Assembly: GCF_001941625.1 (NCBI RefSeq)
Contig: NZ_CP016076.1
Location: forward strand, 5,440,001-5,504,000
Length of the DNA: 64,000 nt
Direction: 5' to 3'
DNA from: Actinoalloteichus fjordicus
GTDB lineage: Bacteria > Actinomycetota > Actinomycetes > Mycobacteriales > Pseudonocardiaceae
The notes under the pieces were generated by a model, which was given only the letters and a program-made list of their open reading frames with translations, made no database searches and had not been told where the DNA came from. The position numbers and the translations under genes were made by a program. Numbering within the stretch: the stretch's first letter is position 1; the number at the start of each line of letters is the position of its first letter. Below, piece after piece: positions 1 through 7,745 of the stretch.

Positions 1-2
1 GC

Positions 3-242
3 TGCTTGCTCACCACCGAACGCGTCGCGGCGGCGGCACTCGATGGCAGCCTACCCGGCCAAGGTCTTCGTAAGATCAAGCTCGCCGATGACTACACCCC
101 TCGGCTAGAGATCGTCACCGGCATCTTCGCTCGGAAAGGCGAACGGGAGCGATACGCCTACGACCACCCGCTCAACCTGCTGTGGAACGCTTTCGCCGAA
201 GCAACTCCGACCCGAGTCATCCCCCCGGCCCTACCGGGTTGA
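3..242 (+). CDS. C-terminal part of an unrecognised protein, cut by window edge
   Basis: An open frame enters from the left edge and stops at TGA 240-242, giving about 79 visible residues. It contains charged helical stretches and the segment YAYDHPLNLLWNAFAEA near the end. I do not recognise the family. The TTG at position 6 is only an accidental start inside the frame, because the frame is open to base 3. Codon use is less G/C-biased at third positions than in the housekeeping genes further right, so this could be the tail of an accessory gene or a degraded one. The upstream sequence is needed to identify it. Confidence 0.35.
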   Translation, partial: CLLTTERVAAAALDGSLPGQGLRKIKLADDYTPRLEIVTGIFARKGERERYAYDHPLNLLWNAFAEATPTRVIPPALPG

Positions 243-622
243 CAGGTCGCCATGTCCCAACGGCAGCTCTCGACCGACGACCTTGAGCCGCTACCGCCTA
301 GCCAAGATGGACGTCTACGGCTGTCCTGGCAAACCGTGACCCCCGGTAGTCGGCGCAACGAATCTGCCGCGACTCGACATCGAGTTGACCAGCGGTCGAC
401 TCACCCCTGGGAAGGAACCGCAAGATCACGACGGGGCGCGCGCCCCAACGCTGACATCCGTTACCACCGAGACACGAGGAGCGCTCCGCAGAGAATCACT
501 GTCGCGACACCTACATCGAACTGACCTGGCAACACCGGTTCGTCCATCTGGGACGCTGAGGCAGTGCGCCGAGCAGCCGGCGCCCCTTCGCTGACGCGCC
601 ACGGACGCCGGCTGCCCAGGGC
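243..622. other. Intergenic stretch without a convincing gene
   Basis: Several short open frames exist on both strands, but none has a ribosome binding site, consistent G/C third positions or a recognisable protein. The stretch lies between the cut left-edge gene and the converging DUF397 gene on the minus strand. I see no clear terminator hairpin. Confidence 0.5.
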
Positions 623-817
623 TCAGCGGCTCTTCACTGCCGTGAGGAACGCGCCGAACACCGCACGATCCACCACCAGCATCCCACCGTCCCGGTTCTT
701 CGAGTCCCGGATGCCCACCACACCAGGGGCGGAACCGACCTCGATGCAGGCGTTCTTGTTCCCGCTCCGTCGGCTCTTGCGCCACTGGGGAAGATCCACT
801 GCATGACCCCCCGTCAT
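623..817 (-). CDS. DUF397 protein, second copy
   Basis: This 64-residue protein has the DUF397 pattern: W-R-K-S-x-R-S-G near residues 12-20, a Cys-x-Glu-Val centre, and V-x-x-R-D-S-K followed by a final hydrophobic F-L-x-x-V helix. DUF397 proteins are small actinobacterial partners of XRE/DUF5753 regulators; some such pairs (the BldB-WhiJ type) act in development, but most are uncharacterised. Its ATG at 817 overlaps the stop of the preceding DUF397 gene (ATGA), so the two are translationally coupled. It is the last gene of a three-gene minus-strand operon beginning with the XRE regulator at 1873. The two copies share the V-G-S-A-P-G-x-V-G-I-R-D-S-K-N block, indicating tandem duplication. Confidence 0.88.
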   Translation of the reverse strand: MTGGHAVDLPQWRKSRRSGNKNACIEVGSAPGVVGIRDSKNRDGGMLVVDRAVFGAFLTAVKSR

Positions 818-1002
818 CGATCTCTGATCGCCGCGAGGAACACAGTGAACACCGCGCGATCCACGACTAACGTCCCACCCGTGGGATTCTTCGAATCCCG
901 AATACCCACCGTGCCCGGCGCAGACCCGACCTCGACGCACGCTCCGCCCTGGCCGTTGCTTCGCGAGGACTTACGCCAACCCGATGGTTGGAGAGTGGTC
1001 AT
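814..1002 (-). CDS. DUF397 protein, first copy
   Basis: This 62-residue protein starts MTTLQPSGWRKSSRSNG and shows the full DUF397 pattern (W-R-K-S-S-R-S, C-V-E-V, G-I-R-D-S-K-N, terminal V-F-L-A-A-I). The ATG at 1002 is chosen because a GGAG ribosome binding site lies just upstream; a longer frame to 1062 has no such site and would run into the regulator gene. The gene begins 22 bases after the XRE/DUF5753 stop. Expected role: partner of that regulator, inferred from the conserved gene neighbourhood. Confidence 0.88.
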   Translation of the reverse strand: MTTLQPSGWRKSSRSNGQGGACVEVGSAPGTVGIRDSKNPTGGTLVVDRAVFTVFLAAIRDR

Positions 1003-1024
1003 CTTGATGCTCCTTCGCTCGCCT

Positions 1025-1873
1025 TCACTCCTGCCTGACCACTGTAGCGAGCCAAGAAGCACTGTCTTCCCTGGTCAACGCGATGTCGCTGACGCGCTCA
1101 AGCAGAGCGTCGTAGCGGACGACGTCATTGGCATCCTCGAGGTAGAAGGCTCCGCAATCGGCTTCCAGGTAGACGAAGTCAAGATCGGAGTCGGTGAAGG
1201 CAAGCCGCAGGAAGGTCATGCCCATGGCTGGGTGAGCCCCGACGCTCAAGGGCAGGATGCGGATGTCAGCCTGCTCAGCGCAGGTGCTCAGATGTTGAAC
1301 TTGACGCCGCATGACACCGCTGTCGCCGACCAACCGCAGCAAGGCAGCCTCATTGATGATCACTCGGAGCGCGGGGCCTCCTGGGACCAGGATTCGGCGT
1401 TGGCGCTGCTGTCGACTTTCAACCGCTCGGGAGACCTCCTCATCGGACACATTCGGCCGTGAGGCGCGGGTGATCGCCGTGATGTAGTCGGCCGTCTGCA
1501 ACAGCCCTGGGATCAGTTCAGAGTCGTAGCTGGTGATCGCGCTGGCGTCGCCTTCAAGATCGGCATACCGATCAAACCAGCCAGGCACGGTGTCAGCGAG
1601 GGCACGCGAAAGGCCCGGCGGTTTCTCCATCTCCTCGGCTCGCCGAATCAGTGACGACGACAGTTCCTCATCCAGCTTGTAGCAGAGCGCCAGCAGTGTG
1701 ACGTTACGCGGCAGGATGGCCTGCTTGCCGTTCTCGATCTTCGAGATGACCGAGGTGCTCATCCGGACGAAGCTGGCCACCTCCTCGATCGTGAGCCCCG
1801 CAGACTCACGTAGCCGTCGCAACTCGCCACCCAGCAGGCGTCGTTGCACCGTGCGTCCAGGCTTCTGAGACAT
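1025..1873 (-). CDS. XRE-family regulator with DUF5753 domain
   Basis: This 282-residue cytoplasmic protein has an N-terminal helix-turn-helix (about residues 12-70; LRRLRESAGLTIEEVASF followed by S-T-S-V-I-S-K-I-E-N-G-K) and a C-terminal DUF5753 region (about 95-275) with the typical S-Y-D-S-E-L-I-P-G-L-L-Q-T-A-D-Y motif. The family is abundant in Streptomyces and Pseudonocardiaceae and usually pairs with DUF397 proteins, as here. The start ATG at 1873 is preceded by GAGGGGG at good spacing; the longer open frame to 2086 is upstream sequence. The gene is likely autoregulated, by family analogy only. Confidence 0.93.
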   Translation of the reverse strand: MSQKPGRTVQRRLLGGELRRLRESAGLTIEEVASFVRMSTSVISKIENGKQAILPRNVTLLALCYKLDEELSSSLIRRAEEMEKPPGLSRALADTVPGWFDRYADLEGDASAITSYDSELIPGLLQTADYITAITRASRPNVSDEEVSRAVESRQQRQRRILVPGGPALRVIINEAALLRLVGDSGVMRRQVQHLSTCAEQADIRILPLSVGAHPAMGMTFLRLAFTDSDLDFVYLEADCGAFYLEDANDVVRYDALLERVSDIALTREDSASWLATVVRQE

Positions 1874-2080
1874 CGATACCCCCTCGACGTAGATCTTCCG
1901 GGACAGTCTTGCGCGCGACTCAACCTGCTGACGAGACAGATCACCCAGACGAGTCATGTATCTCAGGAACATTCCTCGATAACATTCCTTCGTTGGCAGC
2001 TTCCTGCCGACACCGCCCGCTCCGCGCCGCTCGCTCGCCTGCATAGGCGCGGGGCGGGTCCCCTCACCGAGGAGGTCCCG

Positions 2081-2560
2081 ATGCACCCAGGTATCTACGC
2101 GAGCGGGCTACTGCTGCTCTCCGGCCTGGCGTTGGTCCGTTGTGCACGGTCGCAACCGGACGACGCCTCGTCGCCGAACTCCGTCGCGGCGATCCTGGCT
2201 CGTTGCGCAGCGGAGGAACTTCGTCGAAGCCAGGCCGTCCTCCCCCACTCGGGCGGCCTTCCGGCGGTGTGGATCGCACTCCCTCGCACTCCAATCCCCA
2301 CCGCCACGCACCACCCCGTCACCCATGACACAGGTACTCGCCGGGTGGCGGCGACGTCCCAAGCGGCGGGGCAAGCCACGGTCGGCCGCGAGGCACGCGG
2401 CACGACGCCGGGCCGCCGCGCAACAACCACGGCGCGCTGCCGACATCGGCACCCCTCGCCGTCGGCAGCGCCGATGTACCGGCCCCGGCCGGAACCCACC
2501 GGCTATGTGTTCGCCTTCGCCGGATCGCTGCCCGTGGCCGGATTTCGGGAGGCGGCATGA
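2081..2560 (+). CDS. Unrecognised 159-residue protein, first of three coupled small genes
   Basis: The ATG at 2081 follows a strong GAGGAGG ribosome binding site, the main reason to call this gene. The N terminus (MHPGIYASGLLLLSGLALVR) has a short hydrophobic segment that could be a membrane anchor. The rest is rich in Arg, Thr, Pro and Ala and looks disordered. It overlaps the next gene by ATGA at 2557. It diverges from the XRE/DUF5753 operon. I do not recognise a family. Several competing frames exist, so the reading is supported mainly by the ribosome binding site and the coupling. Confidence 0.5.
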   Translation: MHPGIYASGLLLLSGLALVRCARSQPDDASSPNSVAAILARCAAEELRRSQAVLPHSGGLPAVWIALPRTPIPTATHHPVTHDTGTRRVAATSQAAGQATVGREARGTTPGRRATTTARCRHRHPSPSAAPMYRPRPEPTGYVFAFAGSLPVAGFREAA

Positions 2561-2787
2561 CAACGGCGTCCGCAGGCGAGCGGCCTGCCCTGATCACCGA
2601 GGCCGAGGCGCTGCGGCGCTATCCCGAACTCGCCGGGCTGCTGGCGTTGCGGCGCGCGGGCTGGAGTTGGACGACTGATCGGGACGAGGACGGCGAACTC
2701 ACCGCGCTGGTCGGGTTCCGACGGCCGAGAGGTCATCTCGACGCCCTGTACGTCACCACCAGGGATCGGCCGCAGCCGTCCGCATGA
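2557..2787 (+). CDS. Small unrecognised protein (76 residues)
   Basis: The ATG at 2557 overlaps the stop of the upstream gene (ATGA) and its own stop overlaps the next small gene, so three small proteins would be made from one message. The protein has a compact, probably folded composition with A-L-R-R-Y-P-E-L-A-G-L-L-A-L-R-R-A-G-W-S-W in the first half and a short positively charged tail. No known domain is recognised. G/C third positions are consistent. Confidence 0.6.
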   Translation: MTTASAGERPALITEAEALRRYPELAGLLALRRAGWSWTTDRDEDGELTALVGFRRPRGHLDALYVTTRDRPQPSA

Positions 2788-2927
2788 TCGACGGAGAGCG
2801 CGGCGGGTTTCTCCGGAAACACGAGGGCCGGCTCACCGACTGCGTCGACGCGCTCCGCGAACTCCCCGATCCCGACCGACCCGGCGCACCGCGTCTCCTG
2901 CGCTCGCGGCTCTGGCTGCCGCGCTGA
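2784..2927 (+). CDS. Very small unrecognised protein (47 residues)
   Basis: The frame opens with ATG at 2784, overlapping the previous stop as ATGA, and ends TGA at 2925-2927. The product (MIDGERGGFLRKHEGRLTDC...) is charged, with one Cys and an Arg-rich end. The evidence is the translational coupling and consistent codon use; there is no recognised family. It would be the third member of the 2081-2927 operon. Confidence 0.45.
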   Translation: MIDGERGGFLRKHEGRLTDCVDALRELPDPDRPGAPRLLRSRLWLPR

Positions 2928-3119
2928 GCACACCGCGCCCACCGACCGCCGGGTGCTCCGACGCGCCCCGACTCCGGCGGAGCACCCGGCACCCAGCCCG
3001 TCCTTCTCCTTCCCTGCCAGGAAAGGAATCCTCGATGGCCCGCTCCCTTCTCACACCGCACCGGCCCTGTCACCCGCCCGGCCGGCGATCGGGGTGACAC
3101 CGGCCAGGCATCGCGCCTA

Positions 3120-3299
3120 ATGGACCACCGCGACGACGAGACCTCGCTGCTTCCGCAGCTCCACGATGACGCGAGAGAACCCGATCACCGGCACGCCTGG
3201 CAGGTCGTCGACGCCGAGACCATCGGCCACACGCGGCTGCGCCGACTCCGGTGTGCCCACCCCAGCTGCCGCGAGCGCCAGGTCCGGATCACCCCGTGA
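3120..3299 (+). CDS. Possible small Cys-containing protein (59 residues)
   Basis: A frame from ATG 3120 to TGA 3297-3299 encodes a His/Asp-rich peptide with a central H-A-W-Q-V-V-D-A-E-T segment and a C-terminal R-C-A-H-P-S-C-R-E-R, a CxxxxC pair that could bind metal. No ribosome binding site is visible, so the start may be different or the frame may be chance. A competing frame on the opposite strand is not more convincing. Confidence 0.3.
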   Translation: MDHRDDETSLLPQLHDDAREPDHRHAWQVVDAETIGHTRLRRLRCAHPSCRERQVRITP

Positions 3300-3402
3300 G
3301 TTGCCCGGCGCAGTTCGGATCACTCGCCTCGTGAGACCACGACGCTCGGCCCCGACGTCCACAGAGGACTACGAGCCCACGCAACCCGATCAGGAGGACA
3401 CG

Positions 3403-3642
3403 ATGAGCGCACTCGACAGCGTCGACAGCCGACCGAGCACCGGCACGGGCGACTGCATCCCGCTCCGAGACCCCGAGACGGAGGCACAACCCCGAGCTCT
3501 CTTGCTGCACCCCACCACGGTCGCCACCATCGCCGACCGCGCCGAGGCCGAGGACCTCAGCTACTCGGAGGCACTTCGCAGGCTCGTGATGGACGGGCAC
3601 CAACTGTGGGCTGACAGAAGTAGGGCCTACAGCTTGGACTGA
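3403..3642 (+). CDS. Small ribbon-helix-helix-like protein
   Basis: This 79-residue protein starts at ATG 3403, just after an AGGAGG ribosome binding site; the longer open frame from 3166 is ignored for that reason. The N-terminal 35 residues look disordered. The C-terminal half (P-T-T-V-A-T-I-A-D-R-A-E-A-E-D-L-S-Y-S-E-A-L-R-R-L-V) resembles the helix-turn-helix part of ribbon-helix-helix regulators, where a Ser/Thr starts the second helix. A DNA-binding or antitoxin-like role is possible, but no toxin gene lies beside it. It converges on the SARP gene across a long intergenic region. Confidence 0.6.
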   Translation: MSALDSVDSRPSTGTGDCIPLRDPETEAQPRALLLHPTTVATIADRAEAEDLSYSEALRRLVMDGHQLWADRSRAYSLD

Positions 3643-4328
3643 AACATCGGCCCTGACTGCACGGGCAGAACAAAGTAAAATCAGCACTGAAGCAACAGAA
3701 ACATCAACATATGCAGTTCACGCACTCTGCATCCCGCACATCAAAAAATGATTACCGTCAGTAACCAGTCAGCTCGGACATCTGCGGTCCGAACTCGACC
3801 GATCGGACCTAGCCAGATCTTGATCCACTGACCAGAATGAAAATCGGCCGGGCAAGCCACTGACCACTCTTGCCCCATAGTCCGACCCGCCCGCAAGGGA
3901 TCGGGGAGGAGAAGTAACCCTGGCGTTTAGGCGGCGTCAGGGTTGTTTCTCCTCCCCACAGCGCTACAGCGGGAAGTGAACTAAGATCAGCCACGCGGTC
4001 AGGAAAAATACTCCCATGACCCCGCTCGCGCCCCATTCGGGGTGAGGCATATTCGGGTCCTTGATCTCGTTACGGGGCTCTAGCCAATACCCTTCTCCCC
4101 AGACTCTGGCCACTAAGAGCGATCGACGATCGCGCTGTTGATCATTCTATAGTGCCCGATATCAGTACGGACGAGTGGCCCGTACGAGCAAGCTGGCGGC
4201 GCCCGTTACCGCGAGCGCGAAGCCTCGTCAATCCGATGGGCGAAAGTCGACCCGAACGAGTGATATGGAGCTGCTTGGGCTAGTGCGGCAGTTCCTCGGC
4301 GGCGAACGCGATACGGCGCACCCCGGGC
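3643..4328. other. Long convergent intergenic region, lower G+C
   Basis: About 690 bases separate the converging 3403-3642 gene and the SARP-STAND gene. The first half is visibly richer in A/T than the surroundings (for example the run near 3745) and has no ribosome binding sites or good frames. It contains the large hairpin listed at 3903-3957. The last 200 bases have short frames without support. No tRNA or integrase was seen. Confidence 0.55.
3903..3957. terminator. Large hairpin between convergent genes
   Basis: Two arms of about 20 bases (GGGGAGGAGAA.. to ..AACCCTG and CAGGGTT.. to ..TTCTCCTCCCC) are nearly perfect complements, with a loop of about 15 bases. There is no terminal T run, so it is not a classical Rho-independent terminator. 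GC-rich hairpins without T runs often act as terminators in actinobacteria, and the position between convergent genes fits a bidirectional terminator. A small RNA or a miniature mobile element end are alternatives. Confidence 0.6.
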
Positions 4329-7277
4329 CTAGAGGAGCGAGAACTGTGTGTTGATCTGCGTATCGAGCGCTTCGTCCCGGCCATCCAGGACCTCCGAGGC
4401 AAGTACCAGACTATGTTCCGCCTCAGAGTTCCGACCCGCCGCTGCCAACGCCTGCGCGAGGAACGTCAACGCCTCGGCGCTTGCGACCCGATCAGGCCGG
4501 CGGCGATACAACAGCACTGCTGCGCCGTAATGTCGGATCGCCTCGTCGACCTCCAGTCGAGCATAATGGCACCGCCCAACGACAAGGTGTGCGTATCCGC
4601 AGCGGTGGTCAAGCTTTGCTTTCTCAAGTAGTGGAATTGCAGAAAGTGCTGCCTGAATGGCTTCGTCGAGATCGCCGACGTGATAATAAAGAGCCCCCAG
4701 CTCGGCGAGTGCATCGCCTTGGATCTTCAAGCTCTGGGCCTTGCGGCCTGCCCTCGCTGCCTCATTGAAGGCCCGGGCAGCGCCCAGGAAGTCACCAGCC
4801 GCTCGGCGAGCGACGCCGAGTACGACGAGTGCGTTGCCGATCTTCGGCCCCACTCCCAGCGAGCGATAGATCGCCACCGACTCCTCGGCCAAGGAAACCG
4901 CACGGTCTGGGTGGTCGAGTCGAAATTCGAAGTATGCCATGTTGCCCAGAACCAGAGCTTGGTTCACCCGGTCCCCACGCTCTACGGCAAGCACATAAGA
5001 AGAACGATATGTGACCAATGCTTCGTCATACCGACGCTCGTTCATGTACGTGAAGGCCAGATTATTCAACAGTCCAGCCTCGGCCTCAGGCTCGATCTCC
5101 CGCACTTCGCGGGCGGCAGCTATGCCGATCTTGAGCACCGGAATCAGTTCAGCCGCCCTACCGAATCGATACAAAACATCTTCAAATGTCGCCACTATCC
5201 GCCAAGCGTGACCATTCAACCGCTCTCGATGAGCCAGGCCGACCGCGCCTGACAGGTTCTCCCACTCCTGAGAGAACCAGGACAATGACTGATCTACTCC
5301 ATCAAGCTCGGATGGAACAACGTAGGTACATGCAGGCGGCGGAGGCGGCGGGTCCTCCTCTGGATGAATGTGTCGGTACGCATTCCGCGCAGTCAGGAGA
5401 TACCAGTCCAACATCCTTCGTAACGAGGAACCGCGCTCAGGAGCGAGGGAATCTCGTTCCAGTCGACTGATCGCATACTCACGGATCAGATCATGAAACT
5501 CGTAGCGATCGTCGGCACCCTGACTGAGGAGATGACCACTCACCAGGACGTCGAGGTGGCGACGCACCTCGGCTGCCGTCAGATCGACCACGGCTGCGGC
5601 CACCCCGACGCCGAAGCTGGCACCGGGGTGGCCGCCAAGCAGCCGGAATGCCCGGCGAGACTCCTCGGCCAGCGCGATGTATGAGTAGGAGAACACCGCC
5701 GCCAGGGAGGTCTTGTCGCCCACATCGAGCAACTGGTTTCCCCGCATCTCGCGGGCGATGACGGCAAGCGGTACCCGGCTCTGTTTCTTCACCCTGGCTC
5801 CGATGACTCGCAGCGCCAACGGGATGCCCTTACCTCGTTCGATCAGCAGGGCAAGCCCGTCCTTGTCCAGCGCCGGCCGGCTCTCCGAGATCACTCGCCG
5901 CAGCAGCCGCTCGGCCTCCTCCTGGTCGAGCTGCGGAACCTCGACGTCATCGGCGCCACCGTGCACCATGAGATTCTCGAACCGATTGCGGCTGGTGATC
6001 AGGACGAGGCAGCCGGACAACGCGGCGAGCAGCGGCCGGACATGCTCCTCGTCCAGCGCGTTGTCCAAGACGACGACCACCGTGCGTCCGACGGTCAACT
6101 CTCGCAGGCGGACGACGGACCGGTCGAGGGTCGTCGGAATGCGGTCCGGCTCGATCCCGAAGTCAAGCAGGAACCGGCGCAACACCTCCGCAGGTTCCTT
6201 CTTCCCGAGAGGGCTGTAACCGGTCAGGTCGGCGAAGAGCTGACCATCGGCGAAACGGCCTCGCGCCACCATCCGAGCGACCCAGGTGAGAGCCAGTGCG
6301 GTCTTACCCACCCCTCCCACCCCGTGGAGCACGACCACACCCGATTGCGGGCGATCCGTCACGGGGAACAGCGAGTCGAGCCGCTTCAGCAGCCGCTCTC
6401 GTCCCACCAGGAGGTTCGGCGGCCACTGCTGTATCGAAGGGCGAGTGAGGTCCTGCGCCGATGGAGGCGGCGTGCGTCCCGCTTCTCCTGGTACGGCCGC
6501 CCGGTTCAACCCGCCAGATTTCAGCCGGCCGTACAACCCCCGCAGCTCTGCCAGGACAGGAACTCCTTCCTGCACGAGCACCCTGACCAAGTGCTCGTAG
6601 TGCTCCTTCGCCTCGTCGACTCGGCCGACCGCCGCGAGCACGGTCAGGCGGCGCATCGCCACCTGCTGGTTCTTCGGGTGCTCGTCCACCAGCCTGTTCA
6701 GCAGCCCGAACGCCTCCTGGTGCTCGTCGAGGGCGAGTCGACTGTCCAGTAGAGCGAGGCAGGCAGGCACGAAGTGATCGGCAATCATCAGAGACCGGGT
6801 ACGTTCTGCCTCCGCACCGTTCAGATCCTCCAGCAACTGGTCGTTCCACAGCTCGACGCAATCCGCGAGAAGCCCACGTGCCATAGCGTGTTCACCGGCC
6901 GATGCACGGGTTCTGGCCGTCTCGACCTCCGCGCGGAATCGATGGAAGTCGATCAGCTTCTTGTCGATCAGCAGTTGATAGCCGTCCGAAGCGGATTTGA
7001 TCTCCGCCTGCTGCCCGCGCAATCCTCCCCGAGCCTTCTTGATATGCGTCTCGACGAGATTCCGGAGGCCAGCTTCTCGCCCACCAGGGTGTGCTGCGGC
7101 CTTGCCCAACTCCGCTGGCCTCCACACGTTTCTGATGATTTTCGACCTGCTGACGTTTGTGTTCGGATGCAACATCAGCAGACCCAGGATCGCCCGCACT
7201 TTGGCCCTGGGCAAGAGCACCGGAGAACCGTCGACGACCGCTCGTGTCTTCCCCAAGATCTTGAATTCGACTGTCAC
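4329..7277 (-). CDS. SARP-type regulator with NB-ARC ATPase and TPR domains (AfsR-like)
   Basis: This large cytoplasmic regulator has about 982 residues from GTG 7277. Order: N-terminal winged helix of the OmpR/SARP type (residues 1-100; V-E-F-K-I-L-G-K..., L-P-R-A-K-V-R-A-I-L-G-L-L), bacterial transcriptional activation domain (about 105-245), STAND/NB-ARC NTPase with P-loop LHGVGGVGKTALAL and Walker B VVVVLDNALD, then TPR-like helices to the end. AfsR-class proteins bind direct heptamer repeats and switch on secondary metabolism or other genes on sensing a signal through the STAND module. The start follows GGGAGGG; ATG 7322 and a longer frame to 7538 are alternatives with poorer support. 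The winged helix has an unusual inserted stretch (A-A-A-H-P-G-G-R-E-A-G). The likely target is the divergent gene pair at 7746. Confidence 0.9.
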   Translation of the reverse strand: MTVEFKILGKTRAVVDGSPVLLPRAKVRAILGLLMLHPNTNVSRSKIIRNVWRPAELGKAAAHPGGREAGLRNLVETHIKKARGGLRGQQAEIKSASDGYQLLIDKKLIDFHRFRAEVETARTRASAGEHAMARGLLADCVELWNDQLLEDLNGAEAERTRSLMIADHFVPACLALLDSRLALDEHQEAFGLLNRLVDEHPKNQQVAMRRLTVLAAVGRVDEAKEHYEHLVRVLVQEGVPVLAELRGLYGRLKSGGLNRAAVPGEAGRTPPPSAQDLTRPSIQQWPPNLLVGRERLLKRLDSLFPVTDRPQSGVVVLHGVGGVGKTALALTWVARMVARGRFADGQLFADLTGYSPLGKKEPAEVLRRFLLDFGIEPDRIPTTLDRSVVRLRELTVGRTVVVVLDNALDEEHVRPLLAALSGCLVLITSRNRFENLMVHGGADDVEVPQLDQEEAERLLRRVISESRPALDKDGLALLIERGKGIPLALRVIGARVKKQSRVPLAVIAREMRGNQLLDVGDKTSLAAVFSYSYIALAEESRRAFRLLGGHPGASFGVGVAAAVVDLTAAEVRRHLDVLVSGHLLSQGADDRYEFHDLIREYAISRLERDSLAPERGSSLRRMLDWYLLTARNAYRHIHPEEDPPPPPPACTYVVPSELDGVDQSLSWFSQEWENLSGAVGLAHRERLNGHAWRIVATFEDVLYRFGRAAELIPVLKIGIAAAREVREIEPEAEAGLLNNLAFTYMNERRYDEALVTYRSSYVLAVERGDRVNQALVLGNMAYFEFRLDHPDRAVSLAEESVAIYRSLGVGPKIGNALVVLGVARRAAGDFLGAARAFNEAARAGRKAQSLKIQGDALAELGALYYHVGDLDEAIQAALSAIPLLEKAKLDHRCGYAHLVVGRCHYARLEVDEAIRHYGAAVLLYRRRPDRVASAEALTFLAQALAAAGRNSEAEHSLVLASEVLDGRDEALDTQINTQFSLL

Positions 7278-7588
7278 CCAGCCCCGCCCTCCCGCTGGCA
7301 CCGGATTCGCCACCAGTCTCATCGAGACACGGATCACAATCGAGACCTTCACCCGAAGTGGTTCGGTCGAACGGCCCGAATTACCCCGAGCGGCGGAGGG
7401 CGTTCCCTCGATAGGTGCAGTCGATCCGCCGAATCTGTCTGGGGACCCGCGGGGCGAACGGCCACCGCCGCAGAGACTCACGTGGTCGCTGGATATCGGG
7501 CACCGGCGAACAGGCCGTCCCTCGCGCCACCCTGTCAAGCCGGCCTGCCGAGATTTTCAAGATCTTCCGCACCGGGCCGGACCAGCCG

Positions 7589-7652
7589 TGTCCCCGGCCT
7601 GTCCCCGCTGTGTCCCCTCGACCGTCCCCCGCCGTGCCCCCGGCGTGTCCAC
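7589..7652 (+). promoter_or_regulatory. Heptamer direct repeats, candidate SARP operator
   Basis: Copies of TGTCCCC start at 7589, 7600 and 7611 (exact 11-base period). They are followed by CGTCCCC at 7623, TGCCCCC at 7635 and TGTCCAC at 7646 (periods 12, 12 and 11). SARP proteins are known to bind heptamer direct repeats with one-helical-turn spacing near the -35 position. The array lies between the SARP gene (start 7277) and the divergent gene at 7746. That the adjacent SARP binds it is inference. Confidence 0.65.
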
Positions 7653-7745
7653 ATCGGCTCCGAACCTGGTGTCGACCGGATGCGGGGTGTGTCGGCTCGG
7701 AGAACCCGAGCGTTACGCGCCGGTCGGGGAGGAAAGGGAATCATC

